This document shows, piece after piece, positions 34,074 through 42,295 of a DNA stretch of 64,000 nucleotides. Made by a program: the position numbers and the translations under genes. The notes beneath the pieces are model-generated. The model saw only the letters and a program-made list of their open reading frames with translations. It made no database searches and was not told where the DNA came from. Position 1 is the stretch's first letter; every line of letters starts with the position of its first letter. Source of the stretch: Edaphocola aurantiacus (GTDB lineage Bacteria; Bacteroidota; Bacteroidia; Chitinophagales; Chitinophagaceae); NCBI RefSeq assembly GCF_019797745.1, contig NZ_VOSI01000004.1:273328-337327 (forward strand). The letters run 5' to 3'.

Positions 34074-34670
34074 ATGCCCGTTACCTATTTTATTATAGGA
34101 ATTACCGTTCTGGTCTCCTGGTATGCTTTTAATAATGAATCGGTCCGCCACAAGCTTTTGCTTTATCCTGTGGTCATGAGACATCCCTTGCAGAGTTATC
34201 GCCTGATCACCTCCGGCTTTGTGCATGTCGATACCATGCACCTTATTTTTAATATGATTTCTCTGTACTTTTTCGGTCCATTACTGGAAAGGGTGATCGG
34301 TGCAGAACATTTTATATTGCTCTATCTGAGTGGTATCCTGGTCGCCAACCTGCCTTCTTTTTACAAGCATATGCACAACCCCTCCTTTGCAAGCCTGGGC
34401 GCATCGGGTGGAGTAGCGGCTGTCATTTTTGCAGTAATCTACTTTTTCCCCTGGGATAAAATTTACCTCTTCTACGTCATTCCCATCCCATCTATTTTAC
34501 TGGCGGTAGGGTACCTCATTTATTCCGCGTACATGAGCCGGCAGGATCGCCAGACCGTAAACCATACGGCACACTTCTGGGGATCTGTATACGGATTTTT
34601 ATATGTGATTATTCTTGATCCAAGTCATGGGGCAAAATTCATAGAAAGAATTTTACAGGTAAGTATATAG
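34074..34670 (+). CDS. Rhomboid-family intramembrane serine protease
   Basis: The 198-aa membrane protein has six transmembrane helices. The active site is complete: the catalytic serine S111 in LGASGG, histidine H167 in AHFWGSVYG, and the oxyanion region HLIFN with N60. Rhomboids cleave transmembrane proteins within the bilayer. The substrate cannot be inferred. It is a single gene with a hairpin terminator downstream at 34745-34774. Confidence 0.95.
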   Translation: MPVTYFIIGITVLVSWYAFNNESVRHKLLLYPVVMRHPLQSYRLITSGFVHVDTMHLIFNMISLYFFGPLLERVIGAEHFILLYLSGILVANLPSFYKHMHNPSFASLGASGGVAAVIFAVIYFFPWDKIYLFYVIPIPSILLAVGYLIYSAYMSRQDRQTVNHTAHFWGSVYGFLYVIILDPSHGAKFIERILQVSI

Positions 34671-34744
34671 TGCATGTTTAATTCGATAATAATTTAATTT
34701 GTTGTTTGTTTCCATGCGATATAATTGATATATTTTGATTCCTG

Positions 34745-34774
34745 AAATGGCTGCTCTTTGAGCAGCCATTTTTT
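34745..34774 (+). terminator. Intrinsic terminator of the rhomboid gene
   Basis: A 12-bp perfect stem (aaatggctgctc / gagcagccattt) with loop ttt and a T-run, 75 nt after the stop. Confidence 0.8.
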
Positions 34775-35395
34775 GTATGCATTATATTTTAAAATTACAT
34801 AAAGTGTTTTTGCGCTTTATATTAACTATAAAAATAATGATTAAATAGTGTAATGTGACTCTTCGACTCCTTAATGAAGACAGGCTAAAAATGAGGGGTG
34901 TATCCCAATTATATTAAGATATATTATAATTATAAATAATTGTAATATTAGTAATTTCTGCATGCAATTTTTCTGAAAAAATGAGATTTATCCCGATCAA
35001 TCGTGATCGGGTAGGGTGTGGCCTTTGTGAATGCTCTACACTTATTTAATTATTGTGTTATATGAAATTAATGTTATATAAATTTATCCATTTTTTGAAG
35101 CAGGCAATTTTGTGACTGGTTAAATCACTCCTTCCTGGAAGCAGTGATTTCGTATTTTAATTTATATATAATGATATTGTGTAATTTATTTTTTCATTTT
35201 TTTAATTACTATTTTATATAATATGATAAGTGTATTCTATAATTTAGTTTATATATAGTCTATATAAAATTAACTATGAGCTTTTTGGTTATGTATTTAT
35301 ATTATTTTATGACATAATGTCAATTTTATTTATTTTAGTATTTAAAGTTTAAATTATAATACTGAATTATAATTATTTATGCACTATAAATGAAG

Positions 35396-35432
35396 TGAAA
35401 TATAGATTATACAGTTCTATATTTCATTTTTT
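35396..35432 (+). terminator. Terminator-like hairpin with T-run
   Basis: An 11-bp stem (tgaaatataga / tctatatttca) with a 9-nt loop followed by a T-run. No gene precedes it within 700 nt on the + strand, so it may end a small RNA. Confidence 0.45.
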
Positions 35433-35559
35433 GCTATAATATTATTTTATTTCGATATGTATAACTTAAAGTGTTATAATATTATTTGTTAAAAGGCTAA
35501 TATTTCGTATATTTACATAATCACTTCTTTAAAATATTTATAATATATATAAATTATAC

Positions 35560-36954
35560 ATGAAAAATAATCTTAAACTAATAACGCTTGCCTCTTTTGT
35601 TCTTTTTAGTATTGTATCTTTTTTATATGTAAAAAATATTGTCTCTTTTGATGTGAAAATTCTCGAAGCAATTTGGGGCATTTTTACGGTCATATATTTA
35701 TTTTACTCAATTCATAAAAAATCCCTCACAAGCTGGATTATTTTTGCGATGATAGTTGGGATCCAGATCGGCCTGATCTTCCCGGAAATCGCCTTTAAAT
35801 TGCAATTCCTGAGTAAGATATTTTTAAGGCTTATTAAAACCATTATCGCCCCGATTCTCTTCGCTACCCTGGTGGTCGGGATCGCTTCTCACTCCAATAT
35901 GAAGCAATTGGGCAGGATGGGATGGAAGTCTCTTTTGTACTTTGAGGTGGTAACGACCCTTGCTTTATTCATCGGACTTATCGCGATCAACATTTCTCAG
36001 GCGGGTCATGGGGTAATCATTCCACCGGGATTACATGAGGAGTTGCCTAAGGCTGACCCGATGACCTGGCAGGATCATATTATTAATATATTCCCTGAGA
36101 ATTTTATTAAATCTATCTATCACGGAGAGGTGTTGCCGATCGTGGTGTTCAGCATCATTTTCGGGATTGCCCTGGCGCATTTACCCATTCATAAGAAAGA
36201 GCCCCTGCTGAACTTTACTGAAAGTTTGGCAGATACGATGTTCCGGTTTACCAACATCATTATGAAGTTTGCCCCGCTCGGGGTAGGTGGTGCCATTGCC
36301 TATACGACTGCCCATATGGGTATCGATATGCTCATTTCTTTGCTGAAATTGCTGATTACTTTATATATAACTTTAGTGGTATTTATACTGGTTGTCCTGG
36401 TGCCGATCGCGCTTATTGCCCGCATCAACATCCGCCAGTTTATACGTGCGGTGGCCGAGCCGGTGTCGATTGCCTTTGCGACGACGAGCTCAGAATCGGC
36501 CCTTCCGCTGGCTATGGAAAACATGGAAAAAATTGGAGTACCGCGTAAAGTAGTGGCTTTTGTTTTGCCTACGGGTTATACGTTTAACCTGGATGGAACC
36601 ACGCTGTATCTCTCGCTGGCGAGCATATTTGTAGCCCAGGTTGCCGGTAAGGATCTGCCTATTGGCGAGCAATTACTGATCGGTCTGACGCTGATGCTGA
36701 CAAGCAAAGGGGTGGCCGGTGTACCACGTGCCTCACTGGTGATCCTGATGGGTGTTGTCACCTCATTTGACCTGCCTATGCTGCCGGTTATGGCGATTTT
36801 AGGAATAGATGAATTGATGGATATGGCCCGTACTTCCGTAAATGTGATCGGAAATTGCCTGGCCAGTGCGGTAGTAGCCCGCTGGGAAGGCGAGCTGGAT
36901 GATAAGAAAATGAATGAAGCGGTATGGGATAAGCAGGAAGTTACGGCTGCTTAA
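35560..36954 (+). CDS. Dicarboxylate/amino acid:cation symporter (DAACS family)
   Basis: A 464-aa membrane transporter of the GltP/DctA family. The signature hairpin region is clear: AFATTSSESALPLAMENMEKIG and the Asn-Met-equivalent motif TGYTFNLDGTTLY, with RASLVILMGV later. These residues bind substrate and sodium or protons. It takes up C4-dicarboxylates or acidic amino acids; the exact substrate is not set by the sequence. There is an extra hydrophobic N-terminal segment of about 60 residues before the canonical domain. It is a single gene, with its 3' end overlapping the convergent YihY gene by 14 nt. Confidence 0.93.
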   Translation: MKNNLKLITLASFVLFSIVSFLYVKNIVSFDVKILEAIWGIFTVIYLFYSIHKKSLTSWIIFAMIVGIQIGLIFPEIAFKLQFLSKIFLRLIKTIIAPILFATLVVGIASHSNMKQLGRMGWKSLLYFEVVTTLALFIGLIAINISQAGHGVIIPPGLHEELPKADPMTWQDHIINIFPENFIKSIYHGEVLPIVVFSIIFGIALAHLPIHKKEPLLNFTESLADTMFRFTNIIMKFAPLGVGGAIAYTTAHMGIDMLISLLKLLITLYITLVVFILVVLVPIALIARINIRQFIRAVAEPVSIAFATTSSESALPLAMENMEKIGVPRKVVAFVLPTGYTFNLDGTTLYLSLASIFVAQVAGKDLPIGEQLLIGLTLMLTSKGVAGVPRASLVILMGVVTSFDLPMLPVMAILGIDELMDMARTSVNVIGNCLASAVVARWEGELDDKKMNEAVWDKQEVTAA

Positions 36955-37864
36955 CCAGCTGTTTTTTGCGCAGATAGATGGCAATATTGAGCTCAAAGCC
37001 CAGGATAATGATAACACTGCTGATCGACAGCCAGGCCAGAAACATGAGCAGGGAGCCTAATGAACCGTACACCTTACTGTAATGGATAATATTGGTGGCA
37101 ATGAATACAAATACATAAGATACCAGGGTAGTCATGATGGTCGCAAACCAGGCACCCGGAGAGAAAAATTTACTGCGTTCATATAATGAAGGGCAGAATT
37201 TATAGATCAGGCACATCATCAGGAACATAATTAAGAGCATACTTACCCGGCTGGTCATACGGATCAGCCCCCAGTCATTCTCAAAAGACTGCAGAAAATA
37301 ACTGAGCATATTACTCTGAAAGATCAGAAAGGCACCAATCAGGAGCGATAAGATCATCAGTATGACAGTGAGCCATATGGCATTCACCCGGCGGTTGATG
37401 CCGGTCCTGAACTTGGTCGCTTCCGATACGCGGTCAAATGCCCGCATCAGTCCCATAAGTCCGTTGGAAGAATAAAATATGGTAAATAAGATACCTATTG
37501 ACAATAAATCCCTGCGTTTGGTATGCAGGAAGTCGAGCACAATACCCGATATATTGTCATAAATTCCCTGGTTGGGAGATAGTAATTTGAGCGCTTCCAG
37601 TATACCTGGCTCAGCATCGGTCAGCGGCAGGAAAGGGACCAGCGAGGCCAGGAATATCAGTGTCGGCGGTATCGCCATCAGCATATTGAAGGAGATGGCT
37701 GCAGCCCGCTCAAACAGTCGGAGATCGCGGTTACTCTTAATAATATCATTAATGATCAGCGATACCGGAAAGCCTTCGAAGCCGGGCAGCGTAAAGTTTT
37801 TCCATTTACCGGCCGGTTTTTCAGATAAAGTCATAGAAGGTAGTTTCGTTTTCGGTCGCTGCAT
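36941..37864 (-). CDS. YihY/virulence factor BrkB family membrane protein
   Basis: A 307-aa protein with about six transmembrane helices. The family pattern is present: ERAAAISFNMLMAIPPTLIFLASLVPFL, ILFTIFYSSNGLMGLMRAFDRV, and SPGAWFATIMTTLVSYVFVFIATN. YihY proteins (formerly thought to be RNase BN) have no proven function. Translation may begin at 37864 or at the later ATG 30 nt downstream. A -7 element lies upstream on the minus strand near 37893-37900. The 3' end overlaps the convergent symporter gene by 14 nt. Confidence 0.9.
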   Translation of the reverse strand: MQRPKTKLPSMTLSEKPAGKWKNFTLPGFEGFPVSLIINDIIKSNRDLRLFERAAAISFNMLMAIPPTLIFLASLVPFLPLTDAEPGILEALKLLSPNQGIYDNISGIVLDFLHTKRRDLLSIGILFTIFYSSNGLMGLMRAFDRVSEATKFRTGINRRVNAIWLTVILMILSLLIGAFLIFQSNMLSYFLQSFENDWGLIRMTSRVSMLLIMFLMMCLIYKFCPSLYERSKFFSPGAWFATIMTTLVSYVFVFIATNIIHYSKVYGSLGSLLMFLAWLSISSVIIILGFELNIAIYLRKKQLVKQP

Positions 37865-37892
37865 ATAGGTCTGTCCAATCAGGTTGAGGGCT

Positions 37893-37900
37893 CAAAAATA
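37893..37900 (-). promoter_or_regulatory. -7 promoter element of the YihY gene
   Basis: The minus strand reads TATTTTTG (TAnnTTTG), 28 nt before the ATG at 37864. No clear -33 TTTG at standard spacing. Confidence 0.45.
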
Positions 37901-38170
37901 GGACATTTTTGACATTATGCCTGCGCTGCCTTTTGAAGTATAATACCTTATAATAAATTTTTTCCCTGGTTTGTCCCAACCTTTTCCAACAATACCTCGT
38001 CTATTATTATACCAAGCAGGAAAGAGGAACCTTCCTGATACATCTATCAGGTTGGGCAACTTTTTCAGCGGAAACCAAGCCCTGTAAACCCCTATACGTT
38101 TCATACTTCTATCACCATCAAACCGGCCCATTAATCGTTTCATTACGGCTAATGGGCTTTCCCTTTCAGC
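37901..38170. other. Gene-free spacer between YihY and SMR genes
   Basis: About 270 nt with no convincing gene. A minus-strand frame of 83 codons (37892-38143) lacks any family feature and has a basic, low-complexity composition, so I do not call it. No RNA or repeat is evident. Confidence 0.35.
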
Positions 38171-38497
38171 TTAATGGCTGACCATTTTCAGTCCCACAAT
38201 AGAACCAATCAGGGTAAAGATGAAAAATAAGCGCCAGAAATTGGTAGGATCTTTAAATACAAATATCCCGATCAGTACGGTACCTACGGCACCGATTCCG
38301 GTCCATACAGCATAAGCGGTACCCAATGGAAGGGTCTGTGTGGCTTTGATCAGCAATAGCATACTGATAGAGCAGGTGATGACAAATGCAGTATACCAGA
38401 GGTAGGCAGTGGTACCTGTGCTCTGCTGTGCTTTGCCCAGGCAGGAGGTAAAGGCGACTTCAAAAAATCCGGCAATAATCAATATGATCCAGTTCAT
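38171..38497 (-). CDS. SMR-family transporter, SugE/Gdx-like
   Basis: A 108-aa protein with four transmembrane helices, standard for the small multidrug resistance family. The essential glutamate is E13 (AGFFEVAF) and the second signature is LPLGTAYAVWTGIGAVGT (W65). This pattern is closer to guanidinium exporters (SugE/Gdx) than to EmrE. One typical Gdx residue, tryptophan at position 16, is phenylalanine here, so the substrate is uncertain. The 73-nt region before it holds no guanidine riboswitch. It lies in line with the Crp/Fnr and ABC genes, possibly in one operon. Confidence 0.85.
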   Translation of the reverse strand: MNWIILIIAGFFEVAFTSCLGKAQQSTGTTAYLWYTAFVITCSISMLLLIKATQTLPLGTAYAVWTGIGAVGTVLIGIFVFKDPTNFWRLFFIFTLIGSIVGLKMVSH

Positions 38498-38570
38498 TTT
38501 ATGTTGATTGTTTGCGGCAAAGTTCGTGAAGCGCTGCGAAATATCATTTTACAAATGATAAAAAATGCGG

Positions 38571-39134
38571 TTAGCGGATGTCGGCCCGGATACGGCTGAG
38601 GCTTACCTGGGTAATGCCTAAATAGGAAGCAATGTGCCCCAGTGATACACGTTGCAGCAAACCCGGTTGGTGCTGCATCAGTTCCTGGTATCGTTCTGTG
38701 GCGGTGCGGAACTGGCGGGAGATAAGTCGTTCTTCTGTTTTGATCAGTTCTTTTTCTGCAAAGCGGCGTCCCCAGTTTGCTATAGCAATATCGGTTTCGA
38801 ATAATTGCTGCAATGTATGACTGTGTACCCGGTACAGGTTACAGTCTTCCAGCAGTTCGATAGATTCATAACCGGCCTGCTGATCTACATAGCTGCGCAT
38901 AGAGATCACAATATCGCCTTCCTGTCCGAACCAGAAAGTAATATCACTATCCTCCCTTTCGGCATAGGCGCGTACGATGCCTTTTTCTATAAAGTATACT
39001 TCTTTTTCTACCTTATCGGCCTGCAGGAGTATATGTCCTTTGCGCAGCTGTACCGGTTCGAGCAGCTCCGTCAGGAGCAGGAGGCTGGCTTCCGGTAAGG
39101 GATAAATATGCAATATGGATTCGCGGATCGTCAT
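38571..39134 (-). CDS. Crp/Fnr-family transcriptional regulator
   Basis: A 187-aa protein: residues 1-120 form a cyclic-nucleotide-type sensor (LRKGHILLQADKVEKEVYFIEKGIVRAY) and the C-terminus is a helix-turn-helix (SLGHIASYLGITQVSLSRIRAD). No FNR-type cysteine cluster is present, so it is not an iron-sulfur oxygen sensor of the FNR type. The effector is unknown. It directly abuts the ABC ATPase gene (stop 39135) and lies 73 nt before the SMR gene on the same strand. It may control them, which is inferred. Confidence 0.9.
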   Translation of the reverse strand: MTIRESILHIYPLPEASLLLLTELLEPVQLRKGHILLQADKVEKEVYFIEKGIVRAYAEREDSDITFWFGQEGDIVISMRSYVDQQAGYESIELLEDCNLYRVHSHTLQQLFETDIAIANWGRRFAEKELIKTEERLISRQFRTATERYQELMQHQPGLLQRVSLGHIASYLGITQVSLSRIRADIR

Positions 39135-39881
39135 TTATTCTCTTAAGGAACGGCCGGTGTAGTGAAGGAATAATTCTTCCAGCGTATGCACATCGGCTAC
39201 CTGGTGCTTCAGCTCATCGATGGTACCCTGTACGACCAATCTGCCATTGTCTACGATGGCAATTTCATGGCAGAGTCTTTCTGCTTCTTCCAGCAAATGG
39301 GAGGTATAGAGTATGGTATGCCCTTCTTCATTATAGGCTTGCAGGAAATCCAGGATCATAGCCCGGGAGTGGATATCTACCCCGGCTGTAGGTTCGTCCA
39401 GGATCAGCAGCTCCGGGTCATGCAGCAGGGACGCAATAATATTGCAGCGCCTTTTCATACCGCCGCTGTAATGCTTTACTTTCTTGTGGGCACTGTTTTG
39501 CAGACCGAAGCGCTCCAGCAGGAAGGTAATCTTATCCTGCAGCTGCGGCTGGGGGATATTGTATAGTCCGCCGATGTATGAGAGGTTTTCCCAGGCAGTA
39601 AGCAGGGGATATAATGCAATCTGTTGTGTAACAATACCCGTTTTCTGCAGGATCTGGTGCATCTGGGTACGGGCATTGAGGCCCATTACCTCTACAGTAC
39701 CGGTATCCGGCATCACCAAACCGCACATAATAGATATGGTGGTGGTTTTACCAGCGCCGTTCGGCCCCAGTAAACCTGATATTTTGCCTTTGGGAAAACG
39801 CAGGGTTAAGCCATCCAGAGAGTTGAACTCTGCATGCGGATATCGTTTAAACAGGTCTGCAATATTTATAGCGTACTCCAT
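39135..39881 (-). CDS. ABC transporter ATP-binding protein
   Basis: A 248-aa ATPase: Walker A GPNGAGKTT, Q-loop VTQQIALYP, signature YSGGMKRR, Walker B LLILDEPTAGVD and the switch histidine (YTSHLLEEAE). The family is the ABC-2 type exporters (drug, polysaccharide or lipid export). Its membrane permease is not encoded next to it, since the neighbours are a Crp/Fnr regulator and a hydrolase. The stop codon touches the start of the Crp gene, so the pair is probably co-transcribed. The partner permease would have to lie elsewhere. Confidence 0.95.
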   Translation of the reverse strand: MEYAINIADLFKRYPHAEFNSLDGLTLRFPKGKISGLLGPNGAGKTTTISIMCGLVMPDTGTVEVMGLNARTQMHQILQKTGIVTQQIALYPLLTAWENLSYIGGLYNIPQPQLQDKITFLLERFGLQNSAHKKVKHYSGGMKRRCNIIASLLHDPELLILDEPTAGVDIHSRAMILDFLQAYNEEGHTILYTSHLLEEAERLCHEIAIVDNGRLVVQGTIDELKHQVADVHTLEELFLHYTGRSLRE

Positions 39882-39935
39882 AAACCTTCGGGGGCGGGTA
39901 TTGATAGCAATTTAGAATGGGCAAATATAGTTTAT

Positions 39936-40829
39936 TTAGCTTTTCTGCTCCTGTTCTTTAATAAAGCTGTGGATATAATGGTTGACATCTGTAGCTTTCT
40001 CCCATTGAACAAAATGCCCGCAGCGGGGTATAATTTCATACTGCAAAGCACGGAAAGAAGGCTGTGCCGACAATAACAGCTGCCGTACAGAGACCGGATG
40101 AATAAACCGGTTGGGAATGAGCCCGTCTTTCTCTCCGAATAAAATATATACCGGTACTGCTATATCAGCAAACCGATCACTGACCGGTTCGTCCAGCATA
40201 GCACCTATACAGGCTTCCATCATTTTACGGTAATGCTCTTTCGGATGCAGTTGCAACTGCTCCAGGAGGTTATGAATAAATGGTTGAATATCTGCAGAAA
40301 GAATGTAAAAACTATTCTGAATCGCCTTGCGTAAGCTATTCTCTTCCGAGCTCAGCATATCTACCAGCGCCATAGTGCTTTTGTATAAAGACCGCTCCCA
40401 GTCATTAAAGGTTTCTATACCGGCCGGTGCGCATTGCACCAGGCCTTTGACCTGTGGCATGTTCTGTGCGGCCAGGGTAAACGCTACCTGTCCGCCCATG
40501 GAATGGCCGCAAAGGTATACCCGCTCCAGTCCCAGTTCATGGATGAACTCTTTGATACAGGATGCAAAAAAGTGCATACTGTAAGGGTAGTCCATCGCGC
40601 GGGACGAGCTTCCATTGCCGGGAAGGTCTATAGCGATACAGCGATAATACTGTTTCAGATAAGAAATATTGCGCTGCCATGCTGAAAAATTATGTCCCAG
40701 TCCGTGAATGAACAGGAGTACAGGGGCATCTGCAGGACCTTCATCGCAATAGGCAATGGTAACTGAATTGAACAGGATAGGGCAGTAGTGTACGGTGTAG
40801 GGGTAAAACCTGGCAGAGCTCTGTTGCAT
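39936..40829 (-). CDS. Alpha/beta hydrolase
   Basis: A protein of about 297 aa of the alpha/beta hydrolase fold. Visible features are the oxyanion HGLGHNFSAW motif, the nucleophile elbow GHSMGG (serine nucleophile), the aspartate in LFGEKDGLIP and the histidine in GHFVQWE. Family members include esterases and C-C hydrolases; no substrate can be given. The ATG at 40829 is preferred because a hairpin covers 40856-40897, though an ATG at 40853 exists. It is downstream of a lipoprotein gene on the same strand. Confidence 0.88.
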   Translation of the reverse strand: MQQSSARFYPYTVHYCPILFNSVTIAYCDEGPADAPVLLFIHGLGHNFSAWQRNISYLKQYYRCIAIDLPGNGSSSRAMDYPYSMHFFASCIKEFIHELGLERVYLCGHSMGGQVAFTLAAQNMPQVKGLVQCAPAGIETFNDWERSLYKSTMALVDMLSSEENSLRKAIQNSFYILSADIQPFIHNLLEQLQLHPKEHYRKMMEACIGAMLDEPVSDRFADIAVPVYILFGEKDGLIPNRFIHPVSVRQLLLSAQPSFRALQYEIIPRCGHFVQWEKATDVNHYIHSFIKEQEQKS

Positions 40830-40855
40830 GTCTGGAAATCTTGGAATTCGCACTA

Positions 40856-40897
40856 TTGAATAAGGGTTTATCTTATTACAGACAAACCCTTATTCAA
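40856..40897. terminator. Hairpin between lipoprotein and hydrolase genes
   Basis: A 14-bp perfect stem (ttgaataagggttt / aaacccttattcaa) with a 14-nt loop, located between two minus-strand genes. No U-tract follows on the minus strand, so it may be a weak terminator or an RNA-stability structure. Confidence 0.45.
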
Positions 40898-40924
40898 ATA
40901 TAAATATTTTAAACCATTACCAGC

Positions 40925-41404
40925 TTACTCTTCTTTAGAATAAGTGTAGATCGTACTTGTCGTAACCGTAGAGCTTACGTCTTTACGCTCATCAATAGTG
41001 AAGGTTTTGATATCAACCAGTTTGAAATCTCCCTTTACTACTATAGAACCATCTACATTAGCTTTGTTGGAATATATCTTAATATAATTCTCATTCTGAA
41101 TGTTATAGAACAAGCTTCTCAGATCCGGATCTGAAGGAGTACATTTGGTCCAGTGCTCGAAAACAGAGAGATCTGATGTAGAAGGGAAATACCACTTATT
41201 ATCCTTTACACATGGAGGAATACTGCCGAAAGTGCTGGTCCAGGTATTAGTAGGAACTTTTACATTAGAGTTTACTTTGACGTCAGTAAGGATCCAGTGC
41301 TTGTCCATCAATGCCTTTTCGTAAGAAATGTTAATCTTTGGCTCATCTTCACAGGAAGTCAGAAACAAAGCTGCACCTATTGTAGCAAGTAAAATCTTTT
41401 TCAT
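40925..41404 (-). CDS. Lipocalin-like lipoprotein (hypothetical)
   Basis: A 159-aa lipoprotein with signal peptide MKKILLATIGAALFLTSC, lipobox ALFLTSC. The mature part begins DEPKINISYEKALMDKHWILTDVKVN, a common start in Bacteroidota lipocalin-like lipoproteins (K/HWxLT.v). Later strand-rich segments KWYFPSTSDLSVFEHW and YIKIYSNKANVDGSIVVKGDFKLVDIKTFTID fit a small beta-barrel. The ligand is unknown. I start at the ATG at 41404, which opens the signal peptide; the preceding 17 codons are hydrophobic but would give a non-standard start. It lies 8 nt after the PASTA gene on the same strand. Confidence 0.75.
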   Translation of the reverse strand: MKKILLATIGAALFLTSCEDEPKINISYEKALMDKHWILTDVKVNSNVKVPTNTWTSTFGSIPPCVKDNKWYFPSTSDLSVFEHWTKCTPSDPDLRSLFYNIQNENYIKIYSNKANVDGSIVVKGDFKLVDIKTFTIDERKDVSSTVTTSTIYTYSKEE

Positions 41405-41462
41405 ATCTCTTAAAAAAATAATTAACAGTGTAAATATAATGATAATTCTGAGCAATCCTAAC

Positions 41463-42257
41463 TTATTCAGGATTTTCGTTTTGCGCCTCTATTTCCAGTG
41501 GTTGCTGACGGATACGGATATCCATATTTTCTCCTTCCAGGATCGTATTAGGGTAGCCCTGCTCGTTACGTGCAGTAGGCATCTGGAAGTAGACAACAGC
41601 TGTATTGGAATCGGAAATGGCACCATCCCATACTTCAGTAATGAAAATATTATTTTCCTGCAGTATTTTGATTGCATCACGGTACGGAACATTGATCAGG
41701 TTCGGTACATTGACACTGACATTGCTGAGGCCCGAGCCTACTACCAGGTCGATACGGGAACCCTGGCGTACTTTTTGCCCTGGTTTGATCGCAACACCAT
41801 TGATCAGTTGCTGTAATACGGCATCCTTAGCCATATCCGGTTTAAAGAGCGTATCTCCCAGCACCAGCTTATTGCTTTCCAGGATCAGCACCGCACTACG
41901 GAAAGAAAGATTAACCAGGTTAGGCATCTCCACTTCCGGTGCATATGTTTTATTCACCAGCAGGAATATAGTACGGCCCGGTTTTACAGTAGATCCCTGA
42001 ACCGGTTGTACATCCAGTATCTCCAGTGCTTTTTTAGTAGGATCGAAGATTGAGTCAATATTTATTTTAAAGCCCTGCTGTTCCAGCACTTTTATTGCCT
42101 CTGCAGCATTTTTCCCTTTCAGGTTCGGTACAGTAGTAGAGTCTCCGTGTTTGGTCATCAAGCTGAGCGATGCAAAAAATGCAAAGTACAGCGCGAAGCC
42201 TATACCGATGATCACCAGCAGATTGAACCAGAACGAACGAAACAGTTTTTTCATCAA
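41463..42257 (-). CDS. PASTA-domain membrane protein
   Basis: A 264-aa protein. Residues 6-34 form one transmembrane helix with the rest extracytoplasmic. Three PASTA domains follow (TVPNLKGKNAAEAIKVLEQQGFKI; EVEMPNLVNLSFRSAVLILESNKLVL; NVPNLINVPYRDAIKILQENNI), the domains that sense peptidoglycan in Ser/Thr kinases and transpeptidases. There is no kinase or penicillin-binding domain here, so it is a stand-alone PASTA protein, a common form in Bacteroidota. It lies 38 nt downstream of ddl on the same strand, and the two may be co-transcribed in a cell-wall context. Confidence 0.88.
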   Translation of the reverse strand: MMKKLFRSFWFNLLVIIGIGFALYFAFFASLSLMTKHGDSTTVPNLKGKNAAEAIKVLEQQGFKINIDSIFDPTKKALEILDVQPVQGSTVKPGRTIFLLVNKTYAPEVEMPNLVNLSFRSAVLILESNKLVLGDTLFKPDMAKDAVLQQLINGVAIKPGQKVRQGSRIDLVVGSGLSNVSVNVPNLINVPYRDAIKILQENNIFITEVWDGAISDSNTAVVYFQMPTARNEQGYPNTILEGENMDIRIRQQPLEIEAQNENPE

Positions 42258-42295
42258 TTATATTTTTGATCTTATAATGCGAGTGCTAAGGTAAA

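Larger units (their letters stand above)
34671..35559. other. AT-rich, gene-free spacer of about 890 nt
   Basis: This is the longest gene-free stretch in the window. It is strongly AT-rich, especially 35150-35560. It contains a terminator at 34745-34774, a palindrome cccgatca/tgatcggg at 34992-35011, a hairpin aaatcact/agtgattt at 35122-35150, and a hairpin with T6 (tgaaatataga/tctatatttca, 35396-35432) that would end a small RNA. I see no credible coding frame. A non-coding RNA or a promoter region for the downstream symporter is possible but unproven. Confidence 0.45.

Noticed and set aside
34671-35559. Replication origin in the AT-rich stretch
   Set aside because: No DnaA-box cluster (TTATCCACA-like) or dnaA, dnaN, parAB neighbours are visible; AT-richness alone is insufficient.
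37892-38143. Minus-strand 83-aa frame between YihY and SMR genes
   Set aside because: Composition is basic and low-complexity, with no recognisable motif and no promoter or terminator.
38498-38570. Guanidine riboswitch before the SMR transporter
   Set aside because: The 73-nt gap is too short and does not show the conserved riboswitch stems.
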